Source: an uncultured Bacteroidales bacterium (GTDB lineage Bacteria; Bacteroidota; Bacteroidia; Bacteroidales; Bacteroidaceae). Taken from it: a stretch of DNA of 64,000 bases. Positions 50,830 through 59,214 of this stretch are shown in pieces. The position numbers and the translations under genes were made by a program. Every line of letters starts with the position of its first letter. The stretch's first letter is position 1. The notes under the pieces are model-generated. The model saw nothing but the letters and a program-made list of their open reading frames with translations. It searched no databases and was not told the DNA's origin. Location of the stretch: positions 34,760 to 98,759 of the forward strand of contig CADAJS010000022.1 in the NCBI GenBank assembly GCA_902788315.1, read 5' to 3'.

Positions 50830-50888
50830 CTATGTTTCTGCACAAAGAACAACTAACCTCAATACTAATCATTAAATAATTAAACACA

Positions 50889-51542
50889 ATGAAGAAACTA
50901 AACTTACTTAAACTGCGAGCCACGCTCCTGCTCCTCCTCGGCGTCGTGGCCGTCAATGTGTGGGGAGAGACTGTGACGTACACGCTTACGATTAGCGCCA
51001 ACGACTTCAATACAACAAGTTACGCGGCGAACAACAACGAGAAGACATCCAATGCAGTTTGTACCACAGACGAGACAAAGACTATGGAGGTAAAGTGGAC
51101 CTCCTATCAAATAATGAAAAAAAACAGTGCCATGCAGTGGCAGAAGGACGCAGGCTATATATACAATAGCACAGATTTGGGCACGATAAAGAACATTTCA
51201 TTCACCAGTCAATCTGGAAGCTTTACAAAGTATTATGGAACCGAAGCGCAGCCAAGTAGCAACACAACAGTAGGAAATGGCTTCTTCAAAATCATTAATG
51301 GAAGTTCAACAGGAAGCACTCAAAAGGTCATAGTAACGTTTGAAATAGAAGAAGGTGCTCCCGCAGCCGTTGCTGCTCCCTCGTTCTCTCTGCCTGAAGG
51401 AACGTATTACGGAGCACAGAGTGTGGAGCTGGCTTGTGCTACAGAGGGAGCCTCGATCTACTACACCACCGACGGTACGGAGCCCACGGCCAGCAGCACA
51501 GCATACACCGCTGCCATCCCCGGAAAGAAGTATATCAAGTAA
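50889..51542 (+). CDS. Secreted protein with a cut-off chitobiase-C-like repeat
   Basis: The product is 217 residues with a signal peptide (MKKLNLLKLRATLLLLLGVVAVNVWGE). The body (30-155) is Ser/Thr/Asn-rich and shows the ITFTSQSGSF / GNGFFKIINGSS style of Bacteroidales extracellular strand domains. Residues 160-210 are one CHB_HEX_C-like unit: PSFSLPEGTYYGAQSVELACATEGASIYYTTDGTEPTASSTAY. The unit normally continues with a strand that ends in IKA(I/V)A, but here it stops at AIPGKKYIK, so the protein looks truncated at its C-terminus. The gene is AT-richer than its neighbours. Function unknown, perhaps the front end of a former surface adhesin or nuclease. Confidence 0.7.
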   Translation: MKKLNLLKLRATLLLLLGVVAVNVWGETVTYTLTISANDFNTTSYAANNNEKTSNAVCTTDETKTMEVKWTSYQIMKKNSAMQWQKDAGYIYNSTDLGTIKNISFTSQSGSFTKYYGTEAQPSSNTTVGNGFFKIINGSSTGSTQKVIVTFEIEEGAPAAVAAPSFSLPEGTYYGAQSVELACATEGASIYYTTDGTEPTASSTAYTAAIPGKKYIK

Positions 51543-51574
51543 AAAACAACCACCCACTAACAAACATACAGATT

Positions 51575-51757
51575 ATGAAGAAGACATATATGAAACCTAC
51601 TGTCGAGACGCACAAGGTGATGGTAAATCACATTATTTCCGCGTCCGGCATGAGCTATAAAGCGACAGAGGATAGCCTGAAAGGCACCCTGCAGGAGACC
51701 GACGCCACAGGAGCATCCCTGACCAAGGGACGCAACGTCTGGAACGACCAGTGGTAA
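51575..51757 (+). CDS. 60-residue peptide with a conserved-looking leader
   Basis: The product is 60 residues, beginning MKKTYMKPTVETHKVMVNHIISASGMSY and ending KGRNVWNDQW. Small Bacteroidales proteins often start with a K(x)YxKPxxE leader followed by a short Gly/Asp/Trp-containing tail; this one fits that plan. It has no signal peptide or membrane segment. It follows the secreted protein by 32 bases and is followed by a strong terminator, so it is a real transcript end. It could be a peptide precursor or a small regulator; the role is unknown. Confidence 0.65.
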   Translation: MKKTYMKPTVETHKVMVNHIISASGMSYKATEDSLKGTLQETDATGASLTKGRNVWNDQW

Positions 51758-51778
51758 GCGACAAAGCACAAAATCAAG

Positions 51779-51817
51779 CGAGGGGGATGCCGAATGGCAT
51801 CCCCCTCGCAGTTTTTT
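51779..51817 (+). terminator. Strong terminator after the small peptide gene
   Basis: A perfect 13-bp stem (51779-51791 with 51796-51808), 4-base loop and TTTTTTATT directly after CAG. It also lies downstream of the convergent pheS gene. Confidence 0.92.
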
Positions 51818-51862
51818 ATTATAGGATATTATAGGAACTATAAAAACTATAGGAAAAGACCT

Positions 51863-52879
51863 CTAAGCGCTGACGAACTCGTCGAGGAAGCGTACGTCGT
51901 TCTCGGAGAACATGCGCAGGTCCTTCACCTGATACTTCAGATTGGCGATGCGCTCGATACCCATGCCGAAAGCATAGCCCGTGTACTGCGTGCTGTCGAT
52001 GCCACTGGCTTCGAGCACAGCGGGATCCACCATGCCGCAGCCCAGGATTTCGAGCCACCCGGCTCCCTTGCACAGGCTGCAACCCTTGCCGCCGCAGAGA
52101 GTACAGCTGACGTCCATCTCGGCACTGGGTTCCGTGAACGGGAAGTAGCTGGGGCGCAGGCGTATCTTGGTGTCGGGACCGAACATTTCCTGAGCAAAGA
52201 GCAGCAGCACCTGCTTCAGGTCAGTGAAGCTGACGTTGCGATCCACATAGAGTCCCTCCACCTGGTGGAAGAAACAGTGGGCACGGGCTGAGATGGCCTC
52301 GTTGCGATACACGCGGCCCGGGCAGATGACACGGATGGGAGGCTGTGTCGATTCCATCACTCGAGCCTGGACGCTGCTCGTATGGCTGCGCAGGATGATG
52401 TCAGGATGAGTCTCCACGAAGAAGGTATCCTGCATGTCGCGTGCGGGATGATCGTCGGCAAAGTTCATCGAGCTGTACACATGCCAATCGTCCTCCACCT
52501 CGGGCCCCTCGGCCAACGTGAATCCCAGTCGGCTGAAGATGTCCACAATCTCGTTCTTGACGATGGTAAGCGGATGGCGCGTGCCCAGGGGGATCGGGTA
52601 GGGAGTGCGGGTGAGGTCGATACCCGGTGCGGCAGCTTCCTGCACGCATGCAGCCTCCTTCAGCGCGTTGATCTTCTCCTGTGCGGCAGCCTTCAGCTCA
52701 TTGATGCGCATGCCCACCTCCTTCTTCAGTTCGGCAGGCACAGAGCGGAAGTCGTTCATCAAGGCCGTGATCTCGCCCTTCTTGCTCAGGTACTTGATGC
52801 GCAGTGCTTCAGCCTCCTCAGCGTTCTTGGCGGAGAGGGCCTGCACCTCGGCCATTATCTTCTGTATTTTCTCTAACAT
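51863..52879 (-). CDS. pheS: Phenylalanyl-tRNA synthetase alpha subunit
   Basis: The product is 338 residues, normal for PheS. An N-terminal coiled coil (1-85) binds tRNA. The class II catalytic core follows: motif 2 HTSSVQARVM..PIRVICPGRVYRNEAISARAHCFFHQVEGL, the phenylalanine pocket FPFTEPSAEMDVSC, and motif 3 GYAFGMGIERIANLKY. A cysteine-rich CTLCGGKGCSLCKGAGW between the two resembles a small zinc knuckle found in Bacteroidetes PheS. It works as an alpha2-beta2 enzyme with PheT, which is not adjacent. It is divergent from the pdx genes. Confidence 0.97.
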   Translation of the reverse strand: MLEKIQKIMAEVQALSAKNAEEAEALRIKYLSKKGEITALMNDFRSVPAELKKEVGMRINELKAAAQEKINALKEAACVQEAAAPGIDLTRTPYPIPLGTRHPLTIVKNEIVDIFSRLGFTLAEGPEVEDDWHVYSSMNFADDHPARDMQDTFFVETHPDIILRSHTSSVQARVMESTQPPIRVICPGRVYRNEAISARAHCFFHQVEGLYVDRNVSFTDLKQVLLLFAQEMFGPDTKIRLRPSYFPFTEPSAEMDVSCTLCGGKGCSLCKGAGWLEILGCGMVDPAVLEASGIDSTQYTGYAFGMGIERIANLKYQVKDLRMFSENDVRFLDEFVSA

Positions 52880-52917
52880 AATGTTTGAAGTTATGTGCCA
52901 TATTGGCTTATGCGGTA

Positions 52918-52925
52918 CAAAGGTA
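52918..52925 (-). promoter_or_regulatory. -7 promoter element of pheS
   Basis: CAAAGGTA on the plus strand reads TACCTTTG on the minus strand, 38 bases before the pheS start. A -33 TTTG at the right distance is missing. Confidence 0.6.
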
Positions 52926-52988
52926 TAACTTTTTTATGAGAAATAGATGCACAAAGCAGTCTTTTCTTTATCAAAACGGGAACGGTGC

Positions 52989-53019
52989 TTTGCCATGTCG
53001 CAGAAATGCAGTTCCTTTG
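52989..53019 (+). promoter_or_regulatory. Promoter of the pdx regulator-pdxS-pdxT run
   Basis: TTTG (52989-52992), a 19-base spacer and TTCCTTTG (53012-53019; T instead of A at the second position). The first 13 bases equal those of the decayed coaX promoter copy (TTTGCCATGTC). Confidence 0.6.
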
Positions 53020-53079
53020 CAGTGATTTTCTGAGGAACAGGGGGTGAGGATTGAGATTAAAGATTAGAGATTACGAATA

Positions 53080-53961
53080 ATGGATAACCAAAGACCGATA
53101 TTGACGATAACGGGCAGCGACTCGACAGGGGCCTCGGGCATTCAGGCTGATGCACGCACGATTGCAGCCCTCGGCGGATATGCCGTGACGGCCATCACGT
53201 CGGTGACCGTGCAGACCACGCTGGGCATCCAGGAATTCTACGACTTGCCCGGCAACATCGTACAGGGACAGATCGAGGCCGTGATGAACGACATGCAGCC
53301 ACGCGTGGTAAAGATAGGTATGGTGCGAACGCGCGAGGTGCTCGACGTCATCGTCACTTCGCTGCGACGCTACCGCCCGGAGCACGTCATCTACGACCCC
53401 GTGTTTCGCTCGGCTCAAGGCGAGGTGCTGGTGGAGCGTACGTTGGTGGACGAGATCCTGGAGCGTCTGCTCCCGCTGTGTACGCTGGTAGTGCGCCCCG
53501 AACAGCAGGATATGCACGGGCGTGCCAACTGCTACGCCAGCGCCGTAGCCTTCTATCTGAACGAAGGATGCAACGAGACCGAGGCACAGGAGCGAGCCGG
53601 GGCTTATGTAGCCACCCACTTTCCCCGCACCGACCTGCACGGCCGCAGCAGCGAGTTATATGCCGACTTTCTGACAGCCATCAGCCGCCATCTGCACACG
53701 AACGGCGACGTGCACTTCTATGCCGAACGGCTGAACGTCTCGCCCCGCTATCTCTCCCAGGTGACCCGACGCATTGCCGGCCACTCGCCCAAGGCCATCA
53801 TCGACCGCCACATCATGGAGGCCATCGAGAAGGAACTGAAGTCGAGCACCCGCACCATCCAAGAGATAGCCTACGCCTATGGATTCTCCTCGCAGGCCCA
53901 CCTCACCCGCTTCTTCAAGAAATATCGTGGCATGAGCCCGACCGCCTTCAGAAAGGCGTGA
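53080..53961 (+). CDS. AraC-type regulator fused to a degenerate ThiD/PdxK-like kinase domain
   Basis: The product is 293 residues. Residues 1-180 follow the hydroxymethylpyrimidine/pyridoxal kinase fold (ILTITGSDSTGASGIQADARTIAALGGYAVTAITSVTVQ, KIGMVRTREVLDVI, VIYDPVF). About 75 residues are missing after LLPLCTLVVRPE: the TPN-EA and KGGH segments are gone, and the catalytic GTGC appears as GRANC. Residues 195-293 are an AraC helix-turn-helix pair (FYAERLNVSPRYLSQVTRRIAGHSP and IQEIAYAYGFSSQAHLTRFFKKYRGMSPTAFRK). It is followed by pdxS and pdxT, so it probably binds a B6 vitamer and controls PLP synthesis. The sensing role is inferred. Confidence 0.9.
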   Translation: MDNQRPILTITGSDSTGASGIQADARTIAALGGYAVTAITSVTVQTTLGIQEFYDLPGNIVQGQIEAVMNDMQPRVVKIGMVRTREVLDVIVTSLRRYRPEHVIYDPVFRSAQGEVLVERTLVDEILERLLPLCTLVVRPEQQDMHGRANCYASAVAFYLNEGCNETEAQERAGAYVATHFPRTDLHGRSSELYADFLTAISRHLHTNGDVHFYAERLNVSPRYLSQVTRRIAGHSPKAIIDRHIMEAIEKELKSSTRTIQEIAYAYGFSSQAHLTRFFKKYRGMSPTAFRKA

Positions 53962-54069
53962 CGGAGAGAGACACGACCGACATCGGCAGGACAGAGCAGC
54001 GCTGCTCATAACCACTTTAACCCCATCCCGCCACCAAACCATTTCACTTCATTAAGACGACAGACAAAA

Positions 54070-54942
54070 ATGGAAGACAGACAGACACTGAACCGCCAAC
54101 TGGCACAAATGCTCAAGGGCGGAGTAATCATGGACGTAACCACGCCCGAGCAGGCTCGCATTGCCGAGGACGCCGGCGCCTGCGCCGTCATGGCACTGGA
54201 GCGCATCCCGGCCGACATACGCGCAGCCGGCGGTGTGTCCCGCATGAGCGACCCCGCTATGATACGCGGCATCCAAGAGGCCGTCTCCATCCCGGTGATG
54301 GCCAAGTGCCGCATCGGACACACCGCTGAGGCACGCATCCTGCAAGCCATCGACATCGACTACATCGACGAGAGTGAAGTGCTCAGCCCGGCCGACGACG
54401 TATTCCACATCGACAAACGACAGTTCCGAGTGCCCTTCGTCTGTGGAGCACGCACCCTGGGCGAGGCCTTGCGCCGCATAGCCGAGGGGGCCACGATGAT
54501 ACGCACCAAGGGCGAGCCTGGCACGGGCGACGTGGTGCAGGCCGTCAGCCACATGCGGCAGATGCAGAGCGAGATACGCCGTATCGCAGCTCTGCGTGAG
54601 GACGAGCTCTGCGAGGCGGCCAAGCAACTCCAGGCACCGCTCGAGCTGGTACGCTTCGTTCACGAACAGGGTCATCTGCCCGTGGTGAACTTTGCCGCTG
54701 GCGGTGTGGCCACTCCGGCCGACGCCGCACTGATGATGGAGCTTGGTGCCGAGGGAGTCTTCGTGGGCAGCGGTATCTTCAAGAGCGGCGATCCCGCCAA
54801 GCGTGCCTCGGCCATCGTACAGGCCGTCACCAACTGGCAGGACGCCGACCTCCTGGCACGCCTCAGCGAAAACCTGGGCGAAGCAATGGTGGGCATCAAC
54901 GCACAAGAGATTCAACTCCTCATGGCAGAGCGGGGACTATAA
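54070..54942 (+). CDS. pdxS: Pyridoxal 5'-phosphate synthase subunit PdxS
   Basis: The product is 290 residues. It builds PLP from ribose 5-phosphate, glyceraldehyde 3-phosphate and ammonia from PdxT. Key residues are visible: [13 protein letters not shown] (catalytic Asp), [10 protein letters not shown] with Schiff-base Lys79, and [14 protein letters not shown] with the second lysine Lys147. [19 protein letters not shown] and [32 protein letters not shown] complete the TIM barrel. It is about 110 bases after the kinase/AraC regulator and 4 bases before pdxT. Confidence 0.97.
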   Translation: MEDRQTLNRQLAQMLKGGVIMDVTTPEQARIAEDAGACAVMALERIPADIRAAGGVSRMSDPAMIRGIQEAVSIPVMAKCRIGHTAEARILQAIDIDYIDESEVLSPADDVFHIDKRQFRVPFVCGARTLGEALRRIAEGATMIRTKGEPGTGDVVQAVSHMRQMQSEIRRIAALREDELCEAAKQLQAPLELVRFVHEQGHLPVVNFAAGGVATPADAALMMELGAEGVFVGSGIFKSGDPAKRASAIVQAVTNWQDADLLARLSENLGEAMVGINAQEIQLLMAERGL

Positions 54943-54946
54943 GGCC

Positions 54947-55597
54947 ATGAAGATCGCAGTATTAGCCCTCCAAGGGGCATTCATCGAACACCGCCGCATG
55001 CTGGAGCGGATAGGCGTGGAGACATTCGAGGTGCGCAACCCACGTGACTGGTCGCACCCGAAGGACGGGCTGATACTGCCCGGGGGCGAATCTACGGTAC
55101 AGGCACGCCTGCTCCACGAACTGGACCTCTTCGAACCGCTGCGGCGCGAGGCGGCCGACGGGCTTCCCGTCTTCGGCACCTGCGCCGGCCTCATCCTGCT
55201 CTCGACGATGCACCTCGGAGTCATGAACATCGAGGTGGCACGCAATGCCTACGGACGCCAGTCAGGCAGTTTTCGCACGACAGGACCGATGGAGCAGGTG
55301 GGCGACATGGTGCCCATGACCTTTATCCGCGCCCCCTACATCATGCGCCCCACGACACCGGACGTGCAGGTGCTGGCCCGAGTGGACGGTCGCATCGTGG
55401 CCGCCCGCCAGCATCATCTCCTGGTCACAGCCTTCCATCCCGAACTGGACGACGACCTGCGCATACACCGGCTATTCCTCGACATCGTCCGACGCTACAG
55501 CAAGCAATGTCCGGCACAACAGCAAGCAATGTCCGGCACAACAGCAAGCAATGTCCGGCACGACAGCAAGCAATGTCCGGCACGACACGTAGTCTGA
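54947..55597 (+). CDS. pdxT: PLP synthase glutaminase subunit PdxT with a repeat-encoded tail
   Basis: The product is 216 residues from ATG 54947 (MKIAVLALQGAFIEHRRML); the frame also runs upstream through pdxS but that is not native. Glutaminase marks: LPGGESTVQARLL, catalytic Cys79 in FGTCAGLILLS, and the His-x-Glu pair in TAFHPELDDD. It supplies ammonia to PdxS. The usual end is near RLFLDIVRRY; the last 30 or so residues (KQCPAQ..., QAMSG..., SNVRH...) are translated from four 22-base repeats read in all three frames, an added C-terminal tail of no known function. Confidence 0.95.
   Translation: MKIAVLALQGAFIEHRRMLERIGVETFEVRNPRDWSHPKDGLILPGGESTVQARLLHELDLFEPLRREAADGLPVFGTCAGLILLSTMHLGVMNIEVARNAYGRQSGSFRTTGPMEQVGDMVPMTFIRAPYIMRPTTPDVQVLARVDGRIVAARQHHLLVTAFHPELDDDLRIHRLFLDIVRRYSKQCPAQQQAMSGTTASNVRHDSKQCPARHVV
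55497..55584 (+). repeat. Four near-perfect 22-base tandem repeats forming the 3' end of pdxT
   Basis: The unit ACAGCAAGCAATGTCCGGCA+C(A/G) occurs at 55497, 55519, 55541 and 55563 with only the last base varying. Since 22 is not a multiple of three, each copy is read in a different frame, and no frame contains a stop until 55597. A weaker pair, TCGCGAGAGA at 55679-55688 and 55701-55710, repeats at the same 22-base spacing further downstream. Confidence 0.95.
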
Positions 55598-55622
55598 AGG
55601 ATGGCAGTATGCCATGCCCCTT

Positions 55623-55664
55623 GTACGATTTTACATCGTACGGACGATACTACACGTAGTATCG
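55623..55664. terminator. Two adjacent hairpins after pdxT
   Basis: GTACGAT/ATCGTAC (55623-55629 with 55635-55641, 5-base loop) is followed by CGATACTAC/GTAGTATCG (55645-55653 with 55656-55664, 2-base loop). There is no T-run, so they may shape mRNA stability or act as a factor-dependent terminator. Confidence 0.5.
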
Positions 55665-55727
55665 AGCCAAAGAACACGTCGCGAGAGAAAGAAGTAAGCA
55701 TCGCGAGAGAGAAAACTGCACGTAGCG

Positions 55728-55759
55728 CTTGGCAATGTGAAAAGAAAAGCGTACTTTTG
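55728..55759 (+). promoter_or_regulatory. Promoter of the DUF4348 lipoprotein gene
   Basis: CTTG (55728-55731, one mismatch), a 20-base spacer and TACTTTTG (55752-55759), a perfect -7 element, 31 bases before the ATG at 55791. Confidence 0.65.
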
Positions 55760-55790
55760 CAGCGTGTTTCAGAACAGGGCACTACAGCGC

Positions 55791-56621
55791 ATGAAAAGGA
55801 TATCCGGACTGTGGTCGGCGAGTTTGCTCGTGGTGATGTGCCTCTCCTGTGGGAGGGGGCGCCCAAATGAGTCGTTTGTCGAGCCGGTGGAGGACACGCT
55901 CCTCGTGGCCACAGACACGCTTTGCGAGGAGGAAGAGGTCGTGGAAGAGGCACGCATGGACGAGCATTTCGACGATTTCATGTTCACTTTCATCCACAGC
56001 CGTCGCCTGCAGCGCGAGCGTGTGGTATATCCTCTGCCCCGCACCGACGGCAAGAACCAGGCCGAGATGCTTCACAAGCTGGACTGCACGCGCGAGTTTG
56101 CGTTCATGGACGGCGACTTCTACACCGTGCTTTACGGCAACTCACTGCAAATTGATGAACAGAAACAACGCCCGCACGACCATGTACTTGTGGAGCATAT
56201 CCTGCTCGACTCGCTCTCGATGCAGGTGTACGACTTCGAACGGCGCAGCGGCAAATGGGTACTCACAGCCATACGCGGACAGGACCTCCACACGGGTGAA
56301 CTGTCCGACTTCCTGACCTTCTATGCCCACTTCAGTGCCGACAGTCTGTTCCAGCAACAGAGCATCGCCCAGCCGCTGAGCTACAGCACAACCGACTTCG
56401 AGAGCGACAACGCTTACATCGAGGGCACCATCGATGCCTCGCAGTGGGTATCCTTCGGCACCGAAATGCCACGCGGCGAAATCACCAACATACGATACGG
56501 ACAAACGTACAACCCACACCACGTGGTGATGCAGAAGTGTGGGCTTGCCGATGGCATGCAGGAACTCTTCACCTTCGAGAAGCGCGGCAAGACATGGAGG
56601 CTCGTGGCGTATGAGAATTAA
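55791..56621 (+). CDS. DUF4348-type lipoprotein
   Basis: The product is 276 residues from ATG 55791, which gives a lipoprotein signal (MKRISGLWSASLLVVMCLSC, Cys20); a GTG frame start at 55737 lies before the promoter -7 element. After an acidic linker (VEDTLLVATDTLCEEEEVVEEA) come MDEHFDDFMFTFIHSRRLQRERVVYPLP and two similar beta-rich halves, each with FERR(S)GKW/FEKRGKTW endings, the DUF4348 pattern. The family is restricted to Bacteroidetes and has no known role. It is followed by murB after 93 bases without a visible promoter. Confidence 0.8.
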   Translation: MKRISGLWSASLLVVMCLSCGRGRPNESFVEPVEDTLLVATDTLCEEEEVVEEARMDEHFDDFMFTFIHSRRLQRERVVYPLPRTDGKNQAEMLHKLDCTREFAFMDGDFYTVLYGNSLQIDEQKQRPHDHVLVEHILLDSLSMQVYDFERRSGKWVLTAIRGQDLHTGELSDFLTFYAHFSADSLFQQQSIAQPLSYSTTDFESDNAYIEGTIDASQWVSFGTEMPRGEITNIRYGQTYNPHHVVMQKCGLADGMQELFTFEKRGKTWRLVAYEN

Positions 56622-56714
56622 AAGCCTCACCCGCCCGGCCCGGACTACGTCGCTACGCCCTCCAACACTCAAACACATACTCGCGTTGCTTCGGGGAGAG
56701 GAGAGTTAAGAAAG

Positions 56715-57743
56715 ATGATACGCGAAAAGGAATATAACATCCCCAACACCTTTGGCCTGAAGGCGAGGGCGCGACACTTCGTGGAATATGCCTCGGAGGC
56801 CGACCTGCTGTCGCTCCTGCCCGTGGAGGGTCCTGTTCTCCACATGGGCGCGGGCAGCAACCTGCTGTTCATGGGCGACTATGAGGGAACAGTGCTCCAC
56901 TCGGCCATCACCGACATCACTCCCACCGAAGGGCCGGCCGGCGAAGTGCTGCTGCGTGTGGGAAGCGGCGTAACGTTCGACCACCTCGTGGAGCACTGCA
57001 TCCGGCAGGGCTGGCATGGGCTGGAGAACCTCTCGCTCATCCCCGGCGAGGTGGGTGCCAGTGCGGTGCAAAACATCGGCGCATACGGTGTCGAGGCCTG
57101 CCAGTCCATCCACTGCGTCGAGGGCGTCATGCTTGACACGGGGGCAAGGTTCAGCATGCCGACGGCAGAATGCCGCTACGCCTATCGACAGAGTATCTTC
57201 AAACAAGAGTTGCGCGGACGCGTGGCCATCACTTACGTGACATTCCGTCTGAGCCGGGAGTTCAGGCCGCAGATAGGCTACGGTGGCATCCGCCAGGCAA
57301 TGGCAGAGCAGGGGCTCGACGAGCACACGCTGACGCCCGAAGCGCTGCGCAGTATCATCATCGGCATACGCCGCCGCAAGCTGCCCGACCCCGACGTGCA
57401 GGGTAATGCCGGCAGTTTCTTCATGAACCCCATCGTGGAGCGCAGCCTCTACGAAGACATCCTCCGCCGCTGGCCGCAGGCACCACACTACGACGTGGAC
57501 GCCACGCGGGTGAAGATTCCTGCCGCATGGCTGATAGAACAATGTGGGTGGAAGGGACGCGCCATGGGGCACGCCGCCGTACATGCCATCCAGCCACTGG
57601 TGCTCGTGAACATGGGAGGAGCCACCGCCCGAGAGATACTGGCCCTGTGCCAGGCCGTGCAGCAGAGCGTCGAGGAACGTTTCGGCATCTGCCTGCAGCC
57701 CGAGGTAAACATCATCCATTCACACCCAACCATGCTGCCATGA
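56715..57743 (+). CDS. murB: UDP-N-acetylenolpyruvoylglucosamine reductase
   Basis: The product is 342 residues, a type I MurB. It reduces UDP-GlcNAc-enolpyruvate to UDP-MurNAc in peptidoglycan synthesis, using FAD and NADPH. FAD-binding marks: NTFGLKARARHFVEY, LHMGAGSNLLF and IPGEVGASAVQNIGAYGVEA. The catalytic serine is Ser234 in GNAGSFFMNPIV. YAYRQSIFKQ is the type-I loop with its tyrosine. The stop overlaps the next start (ATGA at 57740-57743). Confidence 0.96.
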   Translation: MIREKEYNIPNTFGLKARARHFVEYASEADLLSLLPVEGPVLHMGAGSNLLFMGDYEGTVLHSAITDITPTEGPAGEVLLRVGSGVTFDHLVEHCIRQGWHGLENLSLIPGEVGASAVQNIGAYGVEACQSIHCVEGVMLDTGARFSMPTAECRYAYRQSIFKQELRGRVAITYVTFRLSREFRPQIGYGGIRQAMAEQGLDEHTLTPEALRSIIIGIRRRKLPDPDVQGNAGSFFMNPIVERSLYEDILRRWPQAPHYDVDATRVKIPAAWLIEQCGWKGRAMGHAAVHAIQPLVLVNMGGATAREILALCQAVQQSVEERFGICLQPEVNIIHSHPTMLP

Positions 57744-58339
57744 AGAAATTGTTCCTCTGCCTATACATCCTTCTGCTCTCCTCTGCCCTGCACGCCAGCG
57801 AGTGGGGACAGAGCCTCATCACTGCCACAGGCGGCATCACGTTCGAGAAGACGTACAACGTGGAAGTGGGCTATCACTACGTCTTCTTCCGCCACGTGGC
57901 CGTTGGCGCCAGCCTGGGATGCTGGGCCGAGTATAGCAGCGAGAAGCTGCAGGCACGCGAGATGTTCGACGGCATGGCCAGCCGCCTCTCGCGCCCCTAC
58001 CTGAAGCCCTCCGTGATGCTCTTCACCCCAGCATTTGTCAACCTGGCCGTGTTACGCCTCAAGCTGGGCGTGGAGGGCTCGGCCATGTTCTCACCGCGCT
58101 TCACGAACACCATAGAGATGCACGATGGCGAAGGGCGCGAGATGCTGTTCAACTATCGCAGCCGGGCCGTGTCGTGGGGAGCAGCCGCATGGGTGCAGGC
58201 CGAGCTACTGCGGGTCATCATCGGTGTGGGCTACAGCGCGTCGTCGCTCGAGCTGAGCAAACACTTCTCGGCCACGACACGAACCACCTATGACGACTAC
58301 CCGCAAGGCATCTTTGCACGCGTGGGCGTTTACTTTTAG
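57740..58339 (+). CDS. Small outer-membrane barrel-like protein of unknown function
   Basis: The product is 199 residues with a signal peptide (MKKLFLCLYILLLSSALHAS). The mature part has alternating strands (TATGGITFEKTYNVEVGYHYVFFRHVAVGASLGCW, GAAAWVQAELLRVIIGVGYSASS) and ends in ARVGVYF, with a terminal Phe as in outer-membrane barrels. It is coupled to murB by a 4-base overlap. I recognise no family. A periplasmic-facing or pore role is only inferred. Confidence 0.7.
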   Translation: MKKLFLCLYILLLSSALHASEWGQSLITATGGITFEKTYNVEVGYHYVFFRHVAVGASLGCWAEYSSEKLQAREMFDGMASRLSRPYLKPSVMLFTPAFVNLAVLRLKLGVEGSAMFSPRFTNTIEMHDGEGREMLFNYRSRAVSWGAAAWVQAELLRVIIGVGYSASSLELSKHFSATTRTTYDDYPQGIFARVGVYF

Positions 58340-58443
58340 GCAGCCCTCCACACACACGAGCATCGCTGCCCTGCCCCCTTGCATTTAGCGTGAGACATTG
58401 CATTTTGAGCCATTGAACCATTGAACATAGAACCCTTCGCATA

Positions 58444-59214
58444 ATGAAGATTACGCTTCTCGGTACTGGCACCAGCGTGGGAGTGCCACAGATAGGATGC
58501 CACTGCCGTGTGTGCACGAGCAGCGACCCGCGCGACCGCCGCCTGCGCTGTTCGGCCTTGGTGCAGGACCAAGGCACCAACATACTCATCGACTGCGGCC
58601 CCGACTTCCGCGAGCAGATGCTGCGCATCGGTTTCGAGCAGCCGCTCGACGGCGTGCTCATCACCCACGAACACTACGACCATGTGGGCGGGATTGACGA
58701 CCTGCGCCCCTTCTCCTACCTGCACAACCTACCGCTCTATGCCGACGAATATGCCATCACCCACCTACGACAGCGCCTCCCCTACTGCCTCGTGGTGAAC
58801 CGCTATCCCGGAGTGCCGCAGCTGACGACCGAAGTGGTGGAGCCGCGCAAGGCGTTCCATGTAGGAGGACTGGAGGTCATGCCTCTGCGCGTGATGCATG
58901 GCAAGCTGCCCATCTTAGGCTTCCGCATCGGGCCGTTGGGGTATATCACCGACATGACTACGATGGACGAAGAGGACTTCCGGCTGCTGCAGGGAATCCG
59001 GCTGCTGGTGGTCAATGCGCTGCGCCACGAGCCACACCCCACGCATCAGACCGTGGAACAGGCCATCGCCTTCTCGCGCCAGCTGGGAGAACAGCTGCCC
59101 ACGTATCTCATCCACATGAGCCATCATCTGGGCGTCCATGCCGAGGAGGACGCCAAGTTGCCGCCAAATATTCATCTGGCCTACGACGGCTTGGTGCTGA
59201 ACGTCGGGGAATAA
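58444..59214 (+). CDS. PhnP-like metallo-beta-lactamase-fold hydrolase
   Basis: The product is 256 residues. It begins KITLLGTGTSVGVPQIGCHCRVCTSSDPRDRRLRCSALV, with the Cys cluster of PhnP-like proteins. The di-metal motif THEHYDHVGG lies at residues 74-83, with further ligands in RVMHGKLP, YITDMTTM and IHMSHH. Related enzymes are phosphodiesterases (PhnP cleaves 5-phosphoribosyl 1,2-cyclic phosphate); no phn genes are near, so the substrate is open. Its 3' end overlaps the convergent glycoside hydrolase by 34 bases. Confidence 0.9.
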   Translation: MKITLLGTGTSVGVPQIGCHCRVCTSSDPRDRRLRCSALVQDQGTNILIDCGPDFREQMLRIGFEQPLDGVLITHEHYDHVGGIDDLRPFSYLHNLPLYADEYAITHLRQRLPYCLVVNRYPGVPQLTTEVVEPRKAFHVGGLEVMPLRVMHGKLPILGFRIGPLGYITDMTTMDEEDFRLLQGIRLLVVNALRHEPHPTHQTVEQAIAFSRQLGEQLPTYLIHMSHHLGVHAEEDAKLPPNIHLAYDGLVLNVGE

